Of a stretch of 64,000 bases of DNA, positions 36,273 through 45,463 are shown one piece after another. The translations under genes were made by a program, and so were the position numbers. The notes under the pieces are model-generated. The model searched no databases and was not told the origin of the DNA. It saw nothing but the letters and a program-made list of their open reading frames with translations. The first letter of the stretch is position 1, and each line of letters begins with the position of its first letter. This DNA comes from Flagellimonas hymeniacidonis (GTDB lineage: Bacteria > Bacteroidota > Bacteroidia > Flavobacteriales > Flavobacteriaceae): the NCBI RefSeq assembly GCF_008040165.1, contig NZ_VRUR01000002.1, positions 868,001-932,000 of the forward strand. Direction: 5' to 3'.

Positions 36273-37817
36273 ATGACAAATGCCCATAGGGACACGCTGT
36301 TTGTGTTAATAAAATCCCTTTCTAAATCAGAAAAACGACAGTTTAAGCTATATGTAGGAAGACTTGGGGTGAATACGGATGCCAAGTTTTTGGCACTTTT
36401 CAATTTATTGGACAAGATGCGCACCTATGATGAACGTCAGATTTTGGATAGTGGCATTGTGAAAAAATCACAGCTTTCAAACCTTAAAGCACACCTATAT
36501 AAACAGATTCTAGTGAGTTTACGGCTTAACCCGGTTAACCAAAACATAAGGGTTCAAATTAGGGAGCAGCTTGATTTTGCTACCATTCTTTATCAAAAAG
36601 GACTGTACAAGCAAAGTCTCAAGATTTTGGATAAAGCCAAAAATTTTGCCATTGAAAATGAAGAAAAAAATGTTGCCTACGAGATCGTTGAACTCGAAAA
36701 AATTATAGAGACGCAATACATTACTAGGAGTATTCCACGACGGGCAGATGAACTTACTACGCAGGCAAAGGAACTTTCTGCGCATAATGTGATGACCAGT
36801 AAGCTTTCTAACCTTTCTCTTCAACTCTATGGAATGATGTTGAAAGTGGGCTATGTGCGTAACGATGAAGATTTAAAAAGCGTTCAGGATTATTTTGAGG
36901 CACATTTACCTGCATATGATTTGGATGATTTGGGCTTTAGGGAAAAACTATGGCTATACAAGGCTCATTTGTGGTATAGTTTTTTAACCCAAGATTTTTT
37001 ATCGTCCTATAAATATGCAAGTAAATGGGTGGATCTCTTTTATGAAAACGAAGAGATGATAGCCTTAAATCCTGTATTCTTTTTAAAAGGGAACCATTAT
37101 TTATTGGAATCCCTCTTTTTTGTAAAATACAGTTCCCAGTTTAAACAAACTTTGGAAAGAATGGAGCAGCAGTTGAGCAGCCCAAAATTTCCTCAGAATG
37201 ATAATATTACCTCACTTGCTTTTTTATATCTCAACTCCAACAAGCTCAGTCTCCACTTTTTAGAGGGCACATTTGATCGTGGTTTATACTTGGTCAATAT
37301 TATTGAATATGGGATTAAAAAACATAGGGACCGTATAGATGAGCACCATATTATGCTCTTGTATTATAAGATAGCCTGTCTTTATTTTGGAAATGATGAC
37401 AATAAAAATTGTATTGTCTATTTAAAGAAAATTATTTCCAATAAGAATCTGAAAATGCGCGAAGACCTTATGTGCTTTGCAAGGGTGCTAAGCTTGGTTG
37501 CCCATTATGAAGCTGGAATGGACTACCATCTGGAAGTACAGCTTAAAAGTACCTATAAGTTTCTTTTGAAAATGAATGACTTGCATGCCGTACAGAAGGA
37601 GATGATCAAATTTTTACGTAGTCTGGGCGATATTTATCCGAGTGACCTTAGAAACGAATTTCAGAAGCTGTACAATGAGTTGAAGAAATACGAGAATCAT
37701 CCATATGAAAAAAGAGCATTTTTGTATTTGGATATTCTTTCTTGGTTAGAAAGTCACTTGCAAAATAAACCTGTAGGGCAAATTATTAGGGAAAAAGCAC
37801 TGGCAATCAAACGTTAA
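36273..37817 (+). CDS. Large helical-repeat protein, conserved in Bacteroidota, unknown function
   Basis: A 514-residue soluble protein without signal, nearly all alpha-helical (SKSEKRQFKLYVGRL, LYKQSLKILDKAKNFAIENEEKN), TPR-like in periodicity. No catalytic motif is visible. A promoter-like TTG-N18-TATATTTT directly precedes the ATG at 36273, which would give an almost leaderless transcript. It converges with the rluA gene, sharing TTAA as both stops. Function unknown; the helical repeats suggest protein binding. Confidence 0.72.
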   Translation: MTNAHRDTLFVLIKSLSKSEKRQFKLYVGRLGVNTDAKFLALFNLLDKMRTYDERQILDSGIVKKSQLSNLKAHLYKQILVSLRLNPVNQNIRVQIREQLDFATILYQKGLYKQSLKILDKAKNFAIENEEKNVAYEIVELEKIIETQYITRSIPRRADELTTQAKELSAHNVMTSKLSNLSLQLYGMMLKVGYVRNDEDLKSVQDYFEAHLPAYDLDDLGFREKLWLYKAHLWYSFLTQDFLSSYKYASKWVDLFYENEEMIALNPVFFLKGNHYLLESLFFVKYSSQFKQTLERMEQQLSSPKFPQNDNITSLAFLYLNSNKLSLHFLEGTFDRGLYLVNIIEYGIKKHRDRIDEHHIMLLYYKIACLYFGNDDNKNCIVYLKKIISNKNLKMREDLMCFARVLSLVAHYEAGMDYHLEVQLKSTYKFLLKMNDLHAVQKEMIKFLRSLGDIYPSDLRNEFQKLYNELKKYENHPYEKRAFLYLDILSWLESHLQNKPVGQIIREKALAIKR

Positions 37818-38515
37818 ACACAAGCATTCCAAACAGGATCGTTTGGTGGTTTGGCCACAAATCTGATGTTTTCTTTTTTTACGGGATGTTCAAATTCCAA
37901 ACTTCTTGCATGTAAATGAATTCCTCCGTCTCTATTGCTGCGATCTGCACCGTACTTTAAATCTCCTTTTATGTGGCATCCCATTGTATTCAACTGCGCT
38001 CTAATTTGATGATGCCGCCCTGTTTTTAAATCAATTTCCAAAAGGTGGTAAGAATCAAGTTTTTTGATAACTGTATATTCCAAAATGGCCTTTTTGCTAT
38101 TGGAAACCTCTTTTTTATAGGCATACGATTTATTTTGCTTTGGATTGCGAACAAGCCAATGGGTCAATACTCCATTTTGATTCTCCGGAGCATTTTTCAC
38201 CACTGCCCAATAGGTTTTTTGGGTTTTCCCTTCAGCAAAAAGTTTATTTAATCGTGGTAGGGCTTTGGAAGTTTTAGCGAAAATTACAATACCCGAAGTT
38301 GGCCTGTCCAAGCGGTGTACAACACCTAAATAGACATTTCCTGGTTTGTCATATTTTTTCTTGAGGTATTGCTTTACCACCTCACTTAGTGGTACGTCGC
38401 CAGTTTTATCTCCCTGGATGATATCACCTGGTCTTTTATTTACCGCAATAAGATGATTGTCTTCGTAGAGTATATCTACATTGGAAAAATTGGAATGGGT
38501 GGTGTTATCTGACAA
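37814..38515 (-). CDS. RluA-family pseudouridine synthase
   Basis: A 233-residue enzyme with the family signature VVHRLDRPTSGIVIFAK (catalytic Asp in HRLDRxTSG) near residue 75 and GRHHQIRAQLNTMGC near residue 165. It converts uridine to pseudouridine in tRNA or rRNA. There is no S4 domain, so it belongs to the short RluA/TruC-like group; the exact target base cannot be told. It is 26 nt downstream of panB on the same strand. Confidence 0.9.
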   Translation of the reverse strand: MSDNTTHSNFSNVDILYEDNHLIAVNKRPGDIIQGDKTGDVPLSEVVKQYLKKKYDKPGNVYLGVVHRLDRPTSGIVIFAKTSKALPRLNKLFAEGKTQKTYWAVVKNAPENQNGVLTHWLVRNPKQNKSYAYKKEVSNSKKAILEYTVIKKLDSYHLLEIDLKTGRHHQIRAQLNTMGCHIKGDLKYGADRSNRDGGIHLHARSLEFEHPVKKENIRFVAKPPNDPVWNACV

Positions 38516-38541
38516 CTAAAAATGATTAACTCTTGGAGAGA

Positions 38542-39360
38542 TTAATATTGTTCTTCTTCATTAGGGAAATCCCGTTGCTTTACATCATCCACATATTGTG
38601 AGATTGCGTTGCCCATATCCTCATATAAATTCATATATCTACGCAGAAAACGGGGATTAAATTCATGGGTCATTCCTAATAAATCATGAACAACAAGCAC
38701 TTGCCCATCTACACCATTTCCGGCACCAATGCCAATGATAGGAATAGAGACACTTTCAGCTACTTCTTTGGCTAATTTTGCAGGTATTTTTTCAAGAACA
38801 ATTCCAAAACACCCAAGTTTTTCTAGCATTTTGGCATCCTCTTTTAGTTTTTGGGCTTCTTGTTCTTCTTTGGCCCTTACCGTATAAGTCCCAAATTTAT
38901 AAATGGATTGGGGAGTGAGGCCTAAATGCCCCATAACCGGGATGCCTGCTCCTATAATACGCTTCACGGATTCTTTTATTTCTGCACCTCCTTCAACTTT
39001 TACTGCATGCGCTCCACTTTCTTTCATAATCCGAATCGCAGAGCGCAATGCTTCTTTTGAATCACTTTGATAGCTCCCGAAGGGAATATCAACGATGATT
39101 AAGGCTCTTTTTGCAGCCCTTACCACAGAACTGGCATGATAAATCATTTGATCTAGGGTAATGGGGAGTGTGGTTTCATGGCCTGCAATGACATTACTGG
39201 CTGAATCTCCAACCAGTATGACATCTACATTGGCAGAATCCACAATTTTAGCCATGGAATAATCGTAAGCAGTTAGCATGGAAATTTTCTCTCCATTTTG
39301 TTTCATTTCCACTAAGGATTTTACGGTAACCCTTTTGTATTCTTTTTTGGCAACTGACAT
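38542..39360 (-). CDS. panB: 3-methyl-2-oxobutanoate hydroxymethyltransferase
   Basis: A 272-residue enzyme that makes ketopantoate, the first committed intermediate of pantothenate and CoA synthesis, from 2-oxoisovalerate and methylene-THF. Signatures: [61 protein letters not shown], and [21 protein letters not shown]. It is followed by rluA after 26 nt. panC and panD are not in the window. Confidence 0.97.
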   Translation of the reverse strand: MSVAKKEYKRVTVKSLVEMKQNGEKISMLTAYDYSMAKIVDSANVDVILVGDSASNVIAGHETTLPITLDQMIYHASSVVRAAKRALIIVDIPFGSYQSDSKEALRSAIRIMKESGAHAVKVEGGAEIKESVKRIIGAGIPVMGHLGLTPQSIYKFGTYTVRAKEEQEAQKLKEDAKMLEKLGCFGIVLEKIPAKLAKEVAESVSIPIIGIGAGNGVDGQVLVVHDLLGMTHEFNPRFLRRYMNLYEDMGNAISQYVDDVKQRDFPNEEEQY

Positions 39361-39429
39361 TCAATACAATTTAGTGGTTAAATGTAAGCAGATTTGTTTA
39401 ATTTGTGTATCAATCGAAAAACTTCAAAA

Positions 39430-39912
39430 ATGAAAACTTTATTTGTATCGGTATTGTGTCTAGTTTGTTTTGTGAAAACTAGTGCACAAGGCCCTAATCC
39501 GCCTGAGGTAACTCCTGAGCAAGAAGTTAAACAGGTAGTTGAAGCCTTCTTTGATGGTTTCCACAAACAAGATTCGTTAGCAATGAAAAGCTTGGTCACG
39601 GATGATGTGGTATTGCAAACCACCGCCAGAAACAAGCAAGGAAAAACGTTGTTTAAAACAGAGAAATTTGATAAACTCATCACATCCATCACTAGTATTC
39701 CCGATAGCATATCATTTCAAGAAAAATTGACTTCTTTTTCTATTCAAGTTGATAGAACAATGGCCAATGCTTGGGTTGGTTATGAGTTTTGGTTGAATGG
39801 AAAGTTTAGTCACTGTGGAATTAATTCCTTCCAACTCGTTAATTTTGATGGAGATTGGAAAATTATTTATTTGATTGATACCAGGGGTAGGGCAGGATGT
39901 TTAGAAGAATAA
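39430..39912 (+). CDS. Exported NTF2/SnoaL-like protein
   Basis: A 160-residue protein: Sec signal MKTLFVSVLCLVCFVKTSAQ and then one NTF2-like domain (EVKQVVEAFFDGFHKQDSLAMKSLVTDDVVLQ, MANAWVGYEFWLNGKFSHCG, DGDWKIIYLIDTRG). The fold is used by many enzymes and binding proteins; the ligand is unknown. The signal peptide fixes the ATG at 39430. It is convergent with the GNAT gene, 13 nt between stops. Confidence 0.85.
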   Translation: MKTLFVSVLCLVCFVKTSAQGPNPPEVTPEQEVKQVVEAFFDGFHKQDSLAMKSLVTDDVVLQTTARNKQGKTLFKTEKFDKLITSITSIPDSISFQEKLTSFSIQVDRTMANAWVGYEFWLNGKFSHCGINSFQLVNFDGDWKIIYLIDTRGRAGCLEE

Positions 39913-39925
39913 TCCCCTTTGCGGT

Positions 39926-40441
39926 TTAGTAATCTAACTTTATTTCAAAGAAACATACATCCGCATTATGGTAATGTGATGGTAGGCCCAATGTGTTTTT
40001 TAATTTTTTCATTCCCAAAAAGGTAAAGCCACAGCTTATATAATGATTGATTAGTCGCACATTATTACCACAAGTGTCCATTCTTATGAAGTCTTTTTTA
40101 CGCTCTTTTGCGAAAGCAATAGACCATTCAACAATTTTCCTTACAAAGTTGTTGCCCCTAAAGTCGGGGTTTGTGGCTATCCTATGAATGTAAATGGCGT
40201 CATCGTTCTCACTACCTTCCCAAATCTGCGGATCGCTATAAGATATTGCCCAAACACAGGCTATTTTGTTTTCGATGAGTAATTTAAACTGCCTATTCTC
40301 TGAAATTTCGGTGGTGATAAGATGCTCATCAAATTCTGGCCATAGGTTATCAGGAAACTTTATTCTTTGGTATTCAGTAGCCAGTCCATAAAGTCTGAAA
40401 ATTTCTGAAAGATCTTCTTTGGTGCTGTTGGTTATCGTCAT
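39926..40441 (-). CDS. GNAT family N-acetyltransferase
   Basis: A 171-residue cytosolic acetyltransferase. The acetyl-CoA loop is IHRIATNPDFRGNNFVRKIVEW (motif A in two halves around residue 95), followed by FIRMDTCGNNVRLINHYISCGFTFLG (motif B). The substrate is unknown. A possible promoter (TTG-N23-TAAATTTG) lies inside the 3' end of the SCO gene upstream. Confidence 0.85.
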   Translation of the reverse strand: MTITNSTKEDLSEIFRLYGLATEYQRIKFPDNLWPEFDEHLITTEISENRQFKLLIENKIACVWAISYSDPQIWEGSENDDAIYIHRIATNPDFRGNNFVRKIVEWSIAFAKERKKDFIRMDTCGNNVRLINHYISCGFTFLGMKKLKNTLGLPSHYHNADVCFFEIKLDY

Positions 40442-40485
40442 GAATTAAAATGATACTAAGTCTGTAGGATACTATTGTATAAAGT

Positions 40486-40519
40486 CAAATTTAGTTCGAT
40501 AAAATTTTAATATCATCAA
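40486..40519 (-). promoter_or_regulatory. Possible promoter of the GNAT gene inside the SCO gene end
   Basis: On the minus strand TTG (complement of 40517-40519) and TAAATTTG (complement of 40486-40493) are spaced 23 nt. The element overlaps the stop region of the SCO gene and lies about 45 nt upstream of the GNAT start at 40441. Confidence 0.35.
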
Positions 40520-41156
40520 TTAATCGAAGGATTTCATCATTATCCGTTCCATTATAAACCCCGCGTATTCGTTTTTTTTTATCTACCAAGACAAAATTTG
40601 GAGTATGTATAAAATCTTGCAAACCTCCATCACCTTCATCCACAGCAGCAAAATAGCTTTTACGTGCCAAATGGTATATGTGCCTCTTATCGCCAGTGGT
40701 AATGTTCCATTTGGTATCAATAACCCCGTTTCTGTCGGCGTACGCTTTTAAAATAGGAATGCTGTCCATTTCTGGTGTTACGGACATGGATAGCAGCATT
40801 ACTTCATCATTCTCAAGAAAAACCTGTTGTAATTTGCCCATATTATTTGACATGATAGGGCAGATACTTGGGCACCTGGTAAAAAAGAAATCGGTGACAT
40901 AAATTTTATTATCATAATCAGCTTGTGTAATGCGTTCCCCGTTCTGATTCATTAGAGTAAAATTAGCCACTGTATGCGGGGCTTCACTGTTCTGGAGACT
41001 GACATCTACTAGTTCTGGATTGAAATCTTGAGGACCATAGATAGGTAATTCCGATTTACTATTGAAAAAGAGAAACAAAAAAATCAAAATACCAATAGCT
41101 ATAAGAACTATTGGTATTTTAAATGCATTTAATTTTTTGAATTCGCCCATTGGCAT
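40491..41156 (-). CDS. SCO1/SenC family protein, membrane anchored
   Basis: A 221-residue protein starting at MPMGEFKKL (ATG 41156). One N-terminal transmembrane helix (about 14-31) anchors a periplasmic thioredoxin-fold domain carrying the copper/thiol motif FTRCPSICPIMSNN and the ligand His in DFIHTPNFVLVDKKK. SCO proteins deliver copper to the CuA site of cytochrome oxidase or act as thiol oxidoreductases; no oxidase genes are adjacent. It follows the TPR protein by 4 nt on the same strand, so the two are co-transcribed. Confidence 0.92.
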   Translation of the reverse strand: MPMGEFKKLNAFKIPIVLIAIGILIFLFLFFNSKSELPIYGPQDFNPELVDVSLQNSEAPHTVANFTLMNQNGERITQADYDNKIYVTDFFFTRCPSICPIMSNNMGKLQQVFLENDEVMLLSMSVTPEMDSIPILKAYADRNGVIDTKWNITTGDKRHIYHLARKSYFAAVDEGDGGLQDFIHTPNFVLVDKKKRIRGVYNGTDNDEILRLIDDIKILSN

Positions 41157-41160
41157 GCGC

Positions 41161-42891
41161 TTATAAAATGGAGGTTTCAATTTTAATATCGGAATGTGCC
41201 CAAGCTTTATCAAATTCTTGTTTTATGGTGGCAGCTTCTTCCATTTTCCCTTGAGCTTTCAAACTATTGTGTAAGCCCATCAGTGACCAACCATTTTGGC
41301 GTAGGACATCCAAGTCTTCCCTATAGATTTTTTCCGCTTCTTCATATTTTTTGGCATTCATTAAAATGGCACCTAGGTTCTGTCTTGTTGGGATATGCCA
41401 TGCCGCCGGCTCGGTATAGGTGAGAGCATCTTCAAATTTCACTGCATTTTGAAGGTGGGTTATCGCTTTGGAAATATCACCATTTAAAGCAGCTAACTCG
41501 CCAGCCACTACTTCGTAGGCTATGTTTGCGGAACTACTAGAAGGATTTTGCGGGGTGGCCACCAAATCTGCCAAATCAGGGTCATTTTTCAGAGCTAGAA
41601 TGGCATCTAATTCTTCTTGCGCTTCTTTACTGTTCCCTTTACGCACAAAAGCCATTCCTCTGGCATAGTGTCGTATTAGGGTTAGATGCTTAATGTCTGG
41701 GTTTGGCGCTGGGATGGTAAGAATCTCATTCCATTTGCCAAATCTGGTATATGCCAACATGGGGGTAGCGGCAAAATCTTGTAAAAATGGCATAGTGATA
41801 TACTCTCCAATCGGCACTTTTTCTGCGGTTTTTTTAGCGGCATCAATAGCAATGTCGCTATCTCCTAGCAAACTAGCTGCCGACCATAAAAAATGGATGT
41901 TATGCGGGTAATATCCTAAAGGATATAGACCTTGTGAGTAGCATTGGGAAATATAATCCTCATCAGCCAGAATAGCGGCTTGATTAGCTGTCACCGCATC
42001 CAAATAACGTCCCACGCGAATATAAATATGTGAGGGCATGTGGACAATATGACCTGCAGCTGGCATTAATCCACCTAACTTATCTGCACTTGCAACACCT
42101 AAATCCGGTTTAGGTAATTCCACCATGTGAATATAATAATGGTGTGCACCTGGATTGTTTGGATTGATTTCCATCGCTTTTTCAAGAGCTGCTTTGGCCT
42201 CTGGAATGTTTGGAGAAGGATTCCCTTGAGCATCCCAATAATTCCATGGTACTGTGTTCATTACCGAGGCAGCATAAAGCACTTGAACTTCTGCATCTTC
42301 TGGAAATTGTTGCAATACTTTAGCCATTTCATTCATATAAGCCATATTGAGTTCAGCAACATCTTTTGTAAGATCTTCACTATAGCGCGCTGTTAAAGCA
42401 TGAATTAGAGCTTTTTCCTTTACAGTGGCATTGGTAGCCAGACTTTTGGCTTTGGCCATAGCCTCGTTGGTCTTTATTTTACGGTCTTCTGGTGACAATG
42501 GATCGTTGATGTTAGGACCTAATGCATAGGCTTGACCCCAAAAGGTCATGGCTGAGGTTGGATCCAAACGTGAAGCCTCCATAAATGATCGATGTGCCTC
42601 TGCATGGTTGAAGGCGTACGTAAGCCTTAACCCTTGATTAAAGAATGTTTGAGCTCTCTCATTTTTGGTGGTAATGGTGTAACGCAAATCTCCCAAATTT
42701 TCAAAAAGGGGAGAGATTTGTTGTGTGGAATCAACCACATCAAGCAGGTATTTGGTGGGGGTACATTTAATAAAACTAAAAGAAGCTTTCTGATAGTTTT
42801 TAGATGTTTTTGCCGAATTGTTTTGGGTCAAAAAATGGACCGCTGCTAATACGCCCAGTACTACTGCGACCAAGCCAAGTTTAGTTTTCAT
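41161..42891 (-). CDS. Exported TPR protein with clustered histidines
   Basis: A 576-residue protein with an N-terminal signal anchor (MKTKLGLVAVVLGVLAAVHF) and TPR-like repeats throughout (FNQGLRLTYAFNHAEAHRSF near 85-105, ARGMAFVRKGNSKEAQEEL near 400). Striking are three histidine clusters: H250/H251/H255 (GAHHYYIHMVE), H281/H284/H288 (GHIVHMPSHIY) and H330/H333 (YPHNIHFLW), besides H96/H100. Such spacing suggests metal binding or a catalytic site. ATG at 42891 is preferred over a TTG three codons earlier. The SCO gene follows after 4 nt. I know no function for this subgroup. Confidence 0.78.
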   Translation of the reverse strand: MKTKLGLVAVVLGVLAAVHFLTQNNSAKTSKNYQKASFSFIKCTPTKYLLDVVDSTQQISPLFENLGDLRYTITTKNERAQTFFNQGLRLTYAFNHAEAHRSFMEASRLDPTSAMTFWGQAYALGPNINDPLSPEDRKIKTNEAMAKAKSLATNATVKEKALIHALTARYSEDLTKDVAELNMAYMNEMAKVLQQFPEDAEVQVLYAASVMNTVPWNYWDAQGNPSPNIPEAKAALEKAMEINPNNPGAHHYYIHMVELPKPDLGVASADKLGGLMPAAGHIVHMPSHIYIRVGRYLDAVTANQAAILADEDYISQCYSQGLYPLGYYPHNIHFLWSAASLLGDSDIAIDAAKKTAEKVPIGEYITMPFLQDFAATPMLAYTRFGKWNEILTIPAPNPDIKHLTLIRHYARGMAFVRKGNSKEAQEELDAILALKNDPDLADLVATPQNPSSSSANIAYEVVAGELAALNGDISKAITHLQNAVKFEDALTYTEPAAWHIPTRQNLGAILMNAKKYEEAEKIYREDLDVLRQNGWSLMGLHNSLKAQGKMEEAATIKQEFDKAWAHSDIKIETSIL

Positions 42892-43003
42892 AATGTTCAA
42901 ATTATAAGGTTTTCTTCCTTGTTATTGTGATAAAAAATTAGTGGGGGAGTATTATTCTAATCTATTAGGCGCTGTCTCGGGAGATGATAATCACGGCGCT
43001 TGA

Positions 43004-43041
43004 ATTAGCGAGCAGAGAATTTTATCAAACAAATCGCTAAT
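43004..43041. promoter_or_regulatory. Inverted repeat upstream of the TPR/SCO operon
   Basis: ATTAGCGA (43004-43011) and TCGCTAAT (43034-43041) are perfect 8-bp arms with a 22-nt spacer, lying in the 216-nt gap 113-150 nt upstream of the TPR gene start and downstream of the DUF3570 stop. They may be an operator pair or a transcript hairpin. Confidence 0.35.
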
Positions 43042-43107
43042 AATCGGTAACGAAGGTAACAAAAGTTATGGAATTACAAGAGGGTATTTTATTCTTGTGC
43101 ATGGCTG

Positions 43108-44313
43108 CTAGCTTCTTCTTTTTCTTTTTTTCTTGAAACTAAAAGATGTGGATACGGTGTGGGCATTTAACCCATTGGACCTGTGATAAAAAAAGTAACG
43201 AAAAGTGAAGGAGTTCAATCCCTTGTTCTTTCTTGCATCTGGCCAGTGTCTCCAGCCCATACCAAATTTGTAAGACTGAAAAGAAGATAGATCATAATCG
43301 GAAGTGTAATAGTCGTCATTTGGATTATGTTCACCCAAAGGCGCAAAATACTTGGAACCATTTTGCGTATAAAACCTAAAACTGGGAAGCAATGTCCATT
43401 TATGGCTAAGCTTTAGTGCAGTTTCATTATCCAGTGTTAATCCAAATATTCCAAAATCGTCCACATAACCACCAATTTTGTTTCTTAAAATAATACCGCC
43501 AGAAGTAAAACTATTCCATTTTAGCGAAAGTGCTGCTTTATAGCGCTTATTGGGAAACTGCTCCACTGCTCTTGTGTCATCGGTAAAAAAGATTCTATGA
43601 AAAGGAGTTGCTAATAGTCCTCTTTGTAAACTGAGTACAGAAAAGATTCCAATAGTATTTTTTTGATTTACGACTTGGGTAAATCCTAAATTCAAATTAT
43701 AAGAATCTCTTTTATACTCATCGTACCATTCTTGAAATCGCAATTCTACCGGATAAATTAGAAATTGCGGACTCGCCAAAAATCCACCCTCAAGTCTTCC
43801 CCATCGTAAATCATCATTAAATATTTGCAATTGGGCGGTATAGGTCCGCATATCATTTTTGGAAACTTTTGATATGCCAATGGATTTGCCGAAAGAAAAA
43901 TAATCTGATTCTATAGAACCACTAAGCCCAACATTCACGGCAAGCTTACTTTTTTCAAAATAACGGGAATAATGTAAACTGGAGTAGGAGCGGGCGTCCA
44001 ACCTAGAAGCAGAAGACATGACCCTATCAATATTATCCGTGGATGCGGATGAAATAACATCAATTCCAAATTGAAAATCAAGCCCGTTTTTCCCAAACGA
44101 CTTTTTTAGATTGAATGTAGGTCCAAAAACACTTAATTGTTCGGTTCCCTCACCTCCGGTAACTGGTGAATTGTCCCCACTTTGTACGTAGTGGTTATAC
44201 AAGAGCTCTACTTCGGTTTCATTTATCTTAAAGGCATTGTTTTCTTTGTTTTGCGCTTTGGAGAATAAGAATGAAAATGCGAGGCTACCTACCAGTATGG
44301 TTCTTTTGTTCAT
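43108..44313 (-). CDS. DUF3570 family outer-membrane-type beta-barrel protein
   Basis: A 401-residue protein with a Sec signal (cleavage after FLFSKAQ) and many alternating amphipathic strands ending in FSF-KKK, as expected for an outer-membrane barrel. Motifs: YNHYVQSGDNSPVTGGEGTEQL, VISSASTDNIDRVMSSASRLD, FRYFFYHRSNGLNAHTVSTSF; these match the DUF3570 family as I know it. It starts 11 nt after the DUF4266 gene and ends the four-gene cluster with thioredoxin and ApbE. Confidence 0.88.
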   Translation of the reverse strand: MNKRTILVGSLAFSFLFSKAQNKENNAFKINETEVELLYNHYVQSGDNSPVTGGEGTEQLSVFGPTFNLKKSFGKNGLDFQFGIDVISSASTDNIDRVMSSASRLDARSYSSLHYSRYFEKSKLAVNVGLSGSIESDYFSFGKSIGISKVSKNDMRTYTAQLQIFNDDLRWGRLEGGFLASPQFLIYPVELRFQEWYDEYKRDSYNLNLGFTQVVNQKNTIGIFSVLSLQRGLLATPFHRIFFTDDTRAVEQFPNKRYKAALSLKWNSFTSGGIILRNKIGGYVDDFGIFGLTLDNETALKLSHKWTLLPSFRFYTQNGSKYFAPLGEHNPNDDYYTSDYDLSSFQSYKFGMGWRHWPDARKNKGLNSFTFRYFFYHRSNGLNAHTVSTSFSFKKKRKRRS

Positions 44314-44324
44314 ATATCAATACG

Positions 44325-44549
44325 CTAATTGCAGCCACAGCCTCCGCTGCCCTTATTACCTTCTGCCACCAATGCACCTTCTCTTATGGTATGCACATAA
44401 TGTTGAAATTTGATATCACTGGTTCCTGACATTGACATTTCTGGGTCATTTATATATTGTCTTTCATAGGGTTTTAATGTGGTGGAGCAAGACCAAAGAA
44501 AGAAGTGGAAAAATAGTAAGAGTATAATGCTATATAGAAACCGCTTCAT
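44325..44549 (-). CDS. DUF4266 small lipoprotein with C-terminal CGC tail
   Basis: A 74-residue lipoprotein: hydrophobic signal with lipobox LWSC (C21), so the mature protein has only 53 residues. It contains KPYERQYINDPEM, a mid part KFQHYVHTIREGAL, and ends in a glycine-rich tail GSGGCGCN with two cysteines, conserved in the DUF4266 family as I recall it. The ATG at 44549 overlaps the end of apbE by 20 nt, indicating tight coupling; DUF3570 follows after 11 nt. It is the likely substrate or partner of the neighbouring ApbE and thioredoxin, but no flavin-attachment motif is certain. Confidence 0.88.
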   Translation of the reverse strand: MKRFLYSIILLLFFHFFLWSCSTTLKPYERQYINDPEMSMSGTSDIKFQHYVHTIREGALVAEGNKGSGGCGCN

Positions 44550-45462
44550 AGTGTAGTTGTTTTGTAAAGAATATTTTGTTTTGATCATCAATAATGATTC
44601 CATGGGTTTTTGGTAATTGGTTTAAAAAAGAAAGCCCTTTATCAATTCCCATGGCATAAACCGCGGTTGCCAATGCATCAGAGAGTTCAGCACTTGGTGA
44701 AACTATGGATACACTTTTAATTCCTTTTATGGGTTTTCCATCTTTTGGATTAATGTTATGAGAGTATCTACTTCCATTATGAATAAAATGTTGCTCATAG
44801 TCACCGGATGTTGCAACTGAAGCTTCATGCAATGGAATAGTAAGCAATGTCTCATTTCTGTTATCAGGATTAGCAATGCCTATTTTCCAGGGCTCACCTT
44901 TTTCGTCATGGCCAAAGGCGGTCAGGTCACCACTAGCATCAATATATCCGCCAATAACATTATTTTCTTTCCACATCTTTCTAACCACATCGGCAGCATA
45001 GCCCTTTCCTATGGCGGCAAGACTAATGTGCATTCCTTTTGAATTTAACTTTACTGAATTGGTTTCAGGGTCTATCGAAATTTTTCGATATCCAACTTTC
45101 TTGAGTGCTTTCGCAATACTATGTTTAGCAGGAAATACAAATGCTTCATTTTTAAAACGGAACAATTTTTTTAAGGGACCGACGGTGATGTCAAAATAAC
45201 CGTTTGAAATACTGGATATTTTTTGGCTCCGGTGTAAAAGTTGCACAACTTCATTATCTACATGTACGGTGGCCTCACCCGCATGCTGGTTGATTATAGA
45301 AATTTGGGAGTCGGGTTTAAATTCAGATAGCAGATTTTCTATTCGCTGGATTTCACGAATACCTTGCTCCAAATATTGATTTGCTATAGCAGCATCTGAA
45401 GCAATCAAACCCAGTTCAAAAGAACACCCCATCAATCTGCATTTTCTTTTGAATCGATTCAT
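44530..45462 (-). CDS. apbE: ApbE-family FAD:protein FMN transferase
   Basis: A 310-residue protein with all ApbE hallmarks: YFDITVGPLKKLF, AAIGKGYAADVVR, IDASGDLTAFG, SVATSGDYEQHF, SHNINPKDGKP and SAELSDALATAVYAMG (the magnesium-binding Asp). ApbE moves FMN from FAD onto Ser/Thr of target proteins. Oddly it has no signal peptide or lipobox: an in-frame stop lies just upstream of the ATG and the N-terminus reads MNRFKRKCRLMG, whereas most ApbE are exported. Its stop lies 20 nt inside the DUF4266 gene; it is 1 nt from the thioredoxin gene. Confidence 0.93.
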   Translation of the reverse strand: MNRFKRKCRLMGCSFELGLIASDAAIANQYLEQGIREIQRIENLLSEFKPDSQISIINQHAGEATVHVDNEVVQLLHRSQKISSISNGYFDITVGPLKKLFRFKNEAFVFPAKHSIAKALKKVGYRKISIDPETNSVKLNSKGMHISLAAIGKGYAADVVRKMWKENNVIGGYIDASGDLTAFGHDEKGEPWKIGIANPDNRNETLLTIPLHEASVATSGDYEQHFIHNGSRYSHNINPKDGKPIKGIKSVSIVSPSAELSDALATAVYAMGIDKGLSFLNQLPKTHGIIIDDQNKIFFTKQLHYEAVSI

Positions 45463-45463
45463 T

